From: Helianthus annuus
Lineage: Eukaryota; Streptophyta; Magnoliopsida; Asterales; Asteraceae
Assembly (NCBI RefSeq): GCF_002127325.2
Contig: NC_035439.2
Span: forward strand, 144,027,816-144,091,815
DNA: 64,000 bases
Direction of reading: 5' to 3'
In this document: positions 56,576-64,000 of the stretch, piece by piece
Layout: each line of letters starts with the position of its first letter
How positions within the stretch are numbered: position 1 is the first letter of the stretch
The notes under the pieces: generated by a model
Told to the model about the DNA's origin: nothing
The model's input: the letters and a program-made list of their open reading frames with translations, nothing else
Databases searched by the model: none
Program-made: the position numbers and the translations under genes

Positions 56576-57250
56576 TAGGGCTGTAAACGAACTGAACGAA
56601 CACGAACAAGGCCTTGTTCGTGTTCGTTCGTTAAGGAAATAAATGTGTTCACGAACGGTTCATGAACACTTACCGAACGAGGTTTTATGTTCGTGTTCGT
56701 TCATTAAGGAAATGAGCGTGTTCGCGAACGGTTCACGAACACAAACAAACACAAATAAATTTGGCGAACGCGACGAAGGATAAAGATAGATGGCCTAGAG
56801 AGTAGCACTCGAACTTGAATCCCTTATTGTGGAACGGAGGTCGATCGTATTCGTGGATGTAAATAATGAGAAATGAAAGGGAAATGATGCATAAACCAGG
56901 TGAAAGTGGGTTTCCTAGTTTAATTGTTAGGGAAATAAAATAAATAAAAGTTTAATAATATAAAAAGTACAAATAAAATATAAGAAAGTACAAAGATCTT
57001 TAATTAAAGCACAAATATACGAAAATAAACGAGCGCAAATCAACGAATGTTCACAAATACGTTCACGAACACCTTACCGAACGTTCCCGAACACAATCGA
57101 ACGAACGAGACCTCTGTTCATTTCGTTCATTTAACTAATCGAACGAAATTTCTTGTTCATGTTCGTTCGTTTATTAAACGAACATAAACGAACTTCCCGC
57201 CGAACGGTTCATGAACTGTTCGCTGAACGTTCGGTTCGTTTACAGCCCTA
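56576..57250. mobile_element. hAT MITE (TAGGGCTGTAAACGAAC family), unsplit
   Basis: 675 bp. Ends TAGGGCTGTAAACGAACTGA and (inward) TAGGGCTGTAAACGAACCGA. Flanks GTCCCCTA and, two bases beyond the right end, CTCCCCTA are a probable imperfect duplication. It sits within GATATATCGGT/ACCGATATATC-rich sequence, probably an older element. It is collinear with the split copy at 39796-43243. Confidence 0.85.
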
Positions 57251-57563
57251 GACTCCCCTAGTAAAATATCAATGTCAAATATCGGTACCGATATTATCAG
57301 CGATATTGACCTATATAACCGATATATCACTCAATTATTAGTGTTAAATTGCTATATATATAAACTCTGCATGATATTAAAAGTACTGATATCCCACCGA
57401 TATCTCACCGAGATAACCTATATATCAAATATCGGTCCTTGACCGATATCCAATATTTTACCGCATTAACTGCTTAGCTAATAATTATAACTAAAAGTTC
57501 AGAACATAGTAACATACCATAACCAATAATCCAGATAAATCTAGAAACCGTAGCCATTATGAT

Positions 57564-57978
57564 CTTGGTTTTAAAAAGCGCGCGTCAGGCGCGAGGCTCA
57601 CTGAGGCGCAGGCGCCGGGTCTTTTTCACTCAGCGCCTAGAGTAATAAGTAATTACAAGAAGCGCCCAAAAGGCGCAGATTTTAGGGTTTTAGGGGCTTT
57701 TAGCTTGAGGCGCGCGCCTCATGTATGTGAGGCATTTTTATGCAGAAAAATGTTGTACTTTAGGTTTTTTGGCTTGTACATGTAAGTAAAATGGTATAAA
57801 AACCTTAATTATAGCTATACTTTGGGTGAAGGAAGCTAAAAACCTATGGGATAATGATATATAAAAAAATTATATAAACACCTTGTGCCTCGGGTACGAA
57901 AAGCCCACCGCTTTTGTGTTTCACGCCTCAGTTTTAGACCTCGTCGCTTTTGTGCGCAGATCACTTTTTAAAACCAAG
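57564..57978. mobile_element. hAT MITE (CTTGGTTTTAAA family), copy 1
   Basis: 415 bp. Ends CTTGGTTTTAAAAAG and (inward) CTTGGTTTTAAAAAG, with a perfect 8-bp duplication ATTATGAT (57556-57563 and 57979-57986). The subterminal parts are rich in GCGC. Confidence 0.93.
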
Positions 57979-58222
57979 ATTATGATGCAAACACACAACT
58001 AACACATTTTTTAAAAACTTTAAATGGATGCAAACACACGACTAACACATTCTTTACAACCTTTATGATCGCAACGGGAGTTTAAAATGACTGACCTAGG
58101 GGAAATGAAGTACTTCCTAGGTATAGAAGTTCAGCAAAGGTCCACTGGAATCACTCTATGCCAGCAAAGGAAATACTGAAATGATTTCAGATGCGGGATG
58201 TCAATTCAGTAAATAATCCAAT

Positions 58223-58590
58223 GAGTTAATTGCCATTTTAGTCCCTATGGTTTGATCCATTTTGCCAGTTTAGTCCAAAGGTTTCATTTTTAACATTTGG
58301 ATCCAAAAAGGTTTCATCGTTGCCATTTTGGTCCAACTGACTTAACTCCATCCATATCTGTTAAAGCTGCCAAGGGCATTTTTGTTAGATATGGATGGAG
58401 TTAAGTCAGTTGGACCAAAATAAAATGACAAAAATGCCCTTGACAGCTTTAACAGATATGGATAGAGTTAAGTCAGTTGGACCAAAATGGCAACGATGAA
58501 ACCTTTTTGGATCCAGATGTTAAAAATGAAACCTTTGGACTAAACTGGCAAAATGGCCCAAACCACAAGGACTAAAATGGCAATTTACTC
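58223..58590. mobile_element. MULE MITE in the Copia fragment
   Basis: 368 bp. Ends GAGTTAATTGCCATTTTAG and (inward) GAGTAAATTGCCATTTTAG, with a perfect 9-bp duplication TAATCCAAT (58214-58222 and 58591-58599). Confidence 0.94.
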
Positions 58591-58821
58591 TAATCCAATT
58601 CTTCCAGGAACAGTTCTCACCAAGGCTGGTGTAGGGGGGGAATCAGACTCAGCTGAATATAAGAAGTTGATTGGGAGCCTAATGTACTTAAACGTGACCC
58701 AACCCGACATGATGTACGTTATCAGTCTATTATCAAAGTTTATGGCAACCCAAGAAAGGAGCATTTGATGGCTGCAAAGCGTGTTCTGAGATACCTCAAG
58801 GGTACGTATAATTATGGGCTC

Positions 58822-59258
58822 CTTGGTTTTAAATTGCGTGATGCGCTCCGATGCGTTTAGTCCAAAAATATGATGCGTGATGCGCGATACGAGCGCATCA
58901 CGTATGTGATGCGTTCTTTATAAAAAAAATAGTTAAAAATTATTTATACATAAAAACTTATAAAAACATACTTAAAGTAAAACAACTGACGTAATTAGAA
59001 GGTAAGAGTTGTGTTTTTTGGTTCAAATCAAGCATACTAAGATGTTAATTATGGAAAAAACCGAACACAGTTCATAAAATCTGGAAAAAAGCATAAGAAA
59101 CAATGTTGCGTGCATCAGAGCGCATTATGCGATGAGCGCATTATGCGAAATGCGCGCAATATTCTCGCATCACGTAAACGCATCGCATCAGCTGTTGCGA
59201 TGCGCTCTCATTAGCGCATCGGGCGCATCACGCATTATGCGCGCATTTTAAAACCAAG
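58822..59258. mobile_element. hAT MITE (CTTGGTTTTAAA family), copy 2
   Basis: 437 bp. Ends CTTGGTTTTAAATTGCG and (inward) CTTGGTTTTAAAATGCG, with a perfect 8-bp duplication ATGGGCTC (58814-58821 and 59259-59266). Subterminal GATGCG/CGCATC words are numerous. Confidence 0.94.
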
Positions 59259-59640
59259 ATGGGCTCATTTATGAAAGTGATCCTAAACAGAAGTTGGTGG
59301 TATACACGGATAGAGATTACGCGAGAGATGTTGAAGAAAGACGTTGTACTTCCGGTTACGTGAGTGTATTCAGCAATGCTGCAATCTGCTGGAGCTCTCG
59401 CAAGCAAGATATAGTTACATTATCCTCAACGGAAGCCGAGTATGTGGCAGCTACTGTGTGCTCTTGCCATTGTGTATGGTTAAAGGGTTTACTAGAAGAA
59501 CTAGGAGAGAAAACAGAAGGGCCTTTGGAGGTATTATGTGACAACAGTTCAAGTGGTTGTTTTGCTTTTGAACGAGTCTTAGGAGTCTGTTACTACTTTT
59601 ATGGCGAACGTTGTATGTAAAGGCCTATATATGTTCATTG

Positions 59641-60062
59641 TGATATCTACTTGAGATCCTTTCACAAACGCTAATCACCTCAAGAATCTTGTAATCCACA
59701 CGAAGAACATAAAAATGCTACATTTTGGTTCAGCATTTTTATCAAACAGTTGGTGGGCATATGTTAACACGTATAAAGAAACAAGTGTCATGCGTCAAAA
59801 TTCAAGACCCAGGTTCAGAAATTCGTTTATATCAATCACTAACAACAAGACCCACAAATTCACAAAACTCGTATCAAGAAATCGACGAATAAACTTCCGT
59901 TTTAACCGTCGAGAACAATGAATTTGTTGATAAACAAATAGTCGTAGGGGCTTAATATTACCTGTTTCCACAGCTCTATAACTTTTGCGAACCATTGAGA
60001 AGACAAAGATGTGAGCTTGCAACCAGTTTGAGTAATCTTAATTCGTGAAATTTCACAAGGAA
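59641..60062. other. Sequence without recognised genes
   Basis: Short frames on both strands show no family resemblance. Confidence 0.45.
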
Positions 60063-60545
60063 TAATGCCCTTGCTCGTGCTTGGCTCGTTTTCAAACCGA
60101 ATCGAGCGAAGCGGCTCATTTAAAACCGAGCATCAAATCAGAGCCGTCCCCGAAAACTCTTGAAAAAATTTAGGTCTCGAGCGACGAAAATAATTGGGCC
60201 CAAAATTATGGTTAAGGGTAAATTAATTACAAAATATAACTTAGTGATGGAGCAAATACTCAACTTAAGACTTTTGAATTATTTTGAGATGGTTTCTGTC
60301 ACTACACCACCAATATATTTTTTTTTTTTGCATGATAAAGGGATAAATATACTAAATATATAATTTAATAAATATATACAAGCTTATAAAAACTTTTCGG
60401 GCCCTTTGAAATTTTGGGCCTCGGGCGTCGGCACGGGTTTGCCGAGCCCAGAGCCGGCCCTGCATCAAATCAAGCGAACATTTTTCGAGCAGTAAAAATT
60501 CCGAGCGAGCGTCGAGCGAAGTTCGAGCGATTTGGACAACTGTGT
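60063..60545. mobile_element. Old GAGC-rich hAT-like repeat, split
   Basis: CTTGGCTCGTTTTCAAACCG, GAGCGAAGCGGCTCATTT and ATTTTTCGAGC flank the nested element at 60139-60462. The related stretch at 61081-61210 has the same order without the insert, showing the empty site. Confidence 0.6.
60139..60462. mobile_element. hAT MITE nested in the GAGC-rich repeat
   Basis: 324 bp. Ends CAGAGCCGTCCC and (inward) CAGGGCCGGCTC, with a perfect 8-bp duplication CATCAAAT (60131-60138 and 60463-60470). Confidence 0.92.
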
Positions 60546-61018
60546 TGCCCAATTTAAATTTGCTTAGAGAGATAGTGACAATGTTGGGTCTCAAGTTTTT
60601 ATATCTTTAAAAACATGCACATTTCATGGCATAATATTTTTCTTAACAATGTTGTGGCTAACGAGGCGATAATCATATTGCACGAACAATTACGTTGAGA
60701 GCAGGAGATGATCGATTTAGGGTAACGACATGAAACATTGAGGCGATGAACAGATTGTGGTTTATTGCTTTAGGGTTTAACTCTTAGTTTTGATTTTAAT
60801 TTTTTATTGGCGTGATTGGGCTAGTACGTATAGATATAGTTGTAAATTTATATATAGTTGACTAAAATCTAATAGATCGGTACATATAAAACTATAAATT
60901 TAATTTATATTTAAGTATATATGTATGTGTAAGTGTGTGTATATATATAGGTGTATGTGTGTATATATATGTATAATTTATATTTGTGTATATACATGTT
61001 TGTAGATGTATGTGTATG

Positions 61019-61061
<43 letters not shown>

Positions 61062-61075
61062 ATATACTAATTAAA
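60546..61075. other. AT-rich DNA with TATGTG microsatellite
   Basis: No gene was recognised. TGTATA/TATGTG repeats cover about 60918-61068, with a regular ATGTAT hexamer run at about 61015-61062. Confidence 0.6.
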
Positions 61076-61080
61076 ATAAT

Positions 61081-61210
61081 AATTCGAGCCGAGCTGAGCC
61101 GAGCGGACCTTTGCTCATGCTTGGCTCGTTTACAAACCGAACCGAGCAGAGCGGCTTATTTACAACCGAGCGTCAAATCGAACAAGCATTTTCCGAGCAA
61201 TATCCGAACG
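61081..61210. mobile_element. GAGC-rich hAT-like repeat fragment
   Basis: GAGCCGAGCTGAGCCGAGCG, TTGGCTCGTTTACAAACCGA and GCATTTTCCGAGCAA match the older repeat at 60063-60545. Confidence 0.6.
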
Positions 61211-61215
61211 AGCGT

Positions 61216-64000
61216 TAAAAGCATAACGTAAATCATTAGCATGATTTACGAAATCGTCTCTACGATTATGTGTATTAATTGTATTAAATGTGTATTATTC
61301 GGTTTCCTAGTATAGGTCACTAGGTTATCACCCGTGAATACTCACGGGTTGGAAAATTTAAATTTTTTTAAACTTAAAAGTACATATATACTAACAAATG
61401 AAAATTGTGTGAAGAATAAGGTATATTAACTAAACGTTAAAAAATGTGTGAATACTTACGGATTCTGATATTTAAATTTTTGAATAAACAAATGTGAAAT
61501 TTTATTAATGTACGATGTGTTGGGGAATAAGTATATTAATTGATTAAAGAAATATTAATTATTGAAAGTTTAATATTATATTATTATAATTATACGTAAT
61601 AATATATCAAAAATACGTTTAATATATTAATTTCTGAACACTATAGGTAATAATATATCAAAATAAATACAAACAAAGCTCTAGTTAAGCCTAACTCTAA
61701 ATATTATGAAAGCATAATAATTCATCTATAAGGTACCAACTTACAACGCAACAGTTTAAAAAGAATTACTAATGGAATAACTTTTAAAATAAAGATTACA
61801 TGAACAAAGTAGTTTTAAAAGTTTCGTTCTAACAAAATCAACAGTCTCCCAACCTTTTCCATCATCTCCATCCATCTCGGTCCTTGATTCTAGAAGTTGC
61901 ATCTCACATGAAGCATCACCACCTACTTAATGCGTTTTCACAAGAGCTTCGCTCGCCTCACTAATAGGGCATCAAATTCTAAAACCAAGTTTGAAGTCAA
62001 CTAAAAGCTTTAATAGGTTATAAAAAACAATTGTGCTCTTTGCTAAATCATGCTCCATTTAAGAACCTCTATCTTAAGAAAGTTCCTAAAAATAATGTTC
62101 ATAAAAATTTTGTATTATGCACAATAGGGTGAAAAAGTCAAGATGGTCTTTTGACGACAAAAGTTCATTGATCCATATTCACATGCCTTCCAAAAGCTAA
62201 TACATCTCAATCTTTTGTCAGCAAACCGAACCCGTGTGATACACTTCTTTGGGTTAATAAAAAAATTTAAATGAAAGTCATATAAAATAAATATATATCA
62301 TATTTATCAAATTTTTATTAAAAACTTCATATCAAATTTACATTTACATTCATAATAAATAGGCATGAATATAAGAGATAGCAAGAAACATTTGGATCAC
62401 CGGCGGCACCAAAAAGGTGTTCTTAGGAGGTTTAAAGGACAATCTTTAATAAAATCTGGAACATGAATATGATATTAATCGATGATGTACCTTACTAAAA
62501 ATAGCATTGCATGTGTTCTCAGCTAATTTCTTTTTAACTCTTGTAAATTAAAAATATAATTTATATTTTTAATTTTTACATGAAGATTAAGTAGGTAAAT
62601 TTAGATTAGTATCTAAATGCGCAAATTGAACCATTACCAGAATTCCTCTTTAGTGCACTCCAATTGCTCAGCCTACCACCTACAACTTAAAAAAAAAAAA
62701 GGAGTGAGTTTAGCCAAGATTGTATCACCAACTTTCTTTTTGTTCCAACATATTAAGCATTGTTCTTATAATTTTTCTTTTTACATGAATAAGACTAATC
62801 ATGTGGTCCTGATCAACTAAAACAATGATTTTAGGGAGGAATAATGTCAAATCCATACCTTACAAATTGAAAGAGAGAATGTCTGAAATAATTAACAAAT
62901 AAATAAGTTACTGCATACCTAAACAACCCTGTTGCAGAAAACTTCCAATTTTTAAACCTCAGCCTTTTTCTTGAATCAACCCTCCCTCCCTCCTTCCGAG
63001 TCAGTAAACAACTAAAGTGCTTAAACCTAAAATAAGATGAAAGTGAGCTGAGATTAAAACGATTTCATAAATAATTATTAGATCCATTCATAATCATCTA
63101 TAAAAGTAAGGGAGTGAGCATAAACCAATAGTAATTGCAAAAGTCATTGTTGGTTGGCTGCTTATATAATCAAATTAGAAGAAAAAAGATTAGAGCCTTG
63201 AAAAATTGTAATATACATCAGTTAAAGTATACAATACATAACAGATTACACATAAAAAGATGGTGTCTATGTCATAACAATTCAGGCTTATAGTAGGATG
63301 CAACAAATTGAAATATCGAGTGAATGAGTGAAGCTATAGAGATCTGCACCATGTCTTTCAAAAAGCATTGTAATTCAATTATTTCACAACTATAGGTGTA
63401 AATATGTCATCATACCTGGAATTCTAGAAAAGGTTGTAGGGCTGAATCAAAGGCATTTTGTTTTTGTTTTGGTTTCCCACATCTACGATACTCAAGTTAA
63501 CTCATATAACGTTTGTGTACGGAGCTACATGATGATAGTTAAGATGATACACTAAACTATAACACATTATTTTGGAAAGAATCATAGCATGTATTTATGT
63601 TTGACATGTAGGCTTACTTGGTTATGTGGTCGTTTAGGTGACGTCAACTGTGGAAGTATATTAAATAAAAGAAATGAAAAGTATAGTTTTCACAATGGGA
63701 TCTTTTGTTTTCGTCTTTTAGGTTTTACTAATAGTTTAAGTATCCGTGTGTTACACGGATTACCCAAAGTAAATTATATTATTTAACAGTGTTTAAATAA
63801 ACTTTGAAATGAAAGAAGCGTTCCGTTACTTAAAAAGTAACCTCATCAATTAGTTGATTAGATATAGGTTTACAAAATCACCTCTACAAAATTAGTTGAT
63901 TAGATATGAACCTTTTTAGCCTGTATCTAAAACTACCCGTTTCACCAGTACCCAACCCGATTTTCCTGTAGTTACTTTTTTCAAGAGATTCCAAAAATTA
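61216..64000. other. AT-rich DNA, no recognised gene
   Basis: No exon, RNA gene or complete element was recognised over 2.8 kb. Two perfect 8-bp hairpins stand out, ACCCGTGA-ATAC-TCACGGGT at 61330-61349 and ATCCGTGT-GTT-ACACGGAT at 63742-63760, each followed by AT-only sequence. Confidence 0.5.

Larger units (their letters stand above)
58087..59620 (+). pseudogene. Ty1/Copia reverse transcriptase-RNase H fragment with nested insertions
   Basis: Three pieces are collinear with the end of Copia pol. 58087-58170 encodes MTDLGEMKYFLGIEVQQ (reverse transcriptase end). 58591-58813 encodes EYKKLIGSLMYL and DMMYVISLLSKFM. 59267-59560 encodes LVVYTDRDYA, RRCTSGYVSVF, WSSRKQDIVTLSSTEAEYVA (RNase H). 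A stop at 58171-58173, a frame change after QERS (about 58765) and the loss of all other domains show it is dead. A MULE MITE and a hAT MITE separate the pieces. Confidence 0.88.

Overview
This is nuclear DNA of a flowering plant, most likely a eudicot of the daisy family (Asteraceae). The evidence is introns with GT/AG borders, plant-type CACTA, Harbinger, MULE, hAT, Helitron, SINE and L1-type elements, and Ty3/Gypsy elements primed by initiator tRNA-Met. The family placement rests on the look of the repeats and is an inference. The window is AT-rich and consists mostly of transposable elements; I see no tRNA, rRNA or CRISPR locus. || Layout. 1-1048: 3' end of a CACTA element. 1574-3480: complete Harbinger element with an intact 419-aa transposase and TAA target duplications. 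4.7-7.3 kb: SINE copies and a 5'-truncated LINE. 8219-9373: a Pack-MULE carrying a broken pectinesterase fragment, with a perfect 9-bp duplication. 10.3-13.7 kb: a terminal-inverted-repeat element, a Helitron end and another MULE. 14694-32113: a non-coding long-LTR retrotransposon (LARD-like) in minus orientation. A complete, recently inserted Tekay/Del-like Ty3/Gypsy element (15038-23689, intact 1.5-kb-residue polyprotein plus an extra ORF) sits inside its left LTR. 32.47-45.1 kb: the last three exons of a P4-ATPase (ALA3-like) pseudogene whose introns hold a MULE, a LINE, a MITE, a Helitron, hAT elements, a solo LTR and a Harbinger MITE. 46.17-54.14 kb: an 18-exon class I trehalose-6-phosphate synthase gene without the usual N-terminal extension, broken by a 4-bp duplication and an eroded splice site, with six dated-by-TSD transposon insertions in its introns. 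55-64 kb: more SINE, MULE and hAT elements, a Copia fragment with two nested insertions, and AT-rich DNA without recognisable genes. || Interpretation. The two host genes are neighbours on the + strand and both are damaged, so this looks like a decaying duplicate segment (inference). The nested target-site duplications give a relative order of insertion. The most unusual signals are a six-copy array of covarying hairpins inside the non-coding LTR element, a fixed-position 13-nt core in the termini of five otherwise diverged MULE families, GC-rich palindromes upstream of the TATA box in three LTR families, an accessory ORF before gag in the Tekay-like element, and a SINE with a poly(C) tail.
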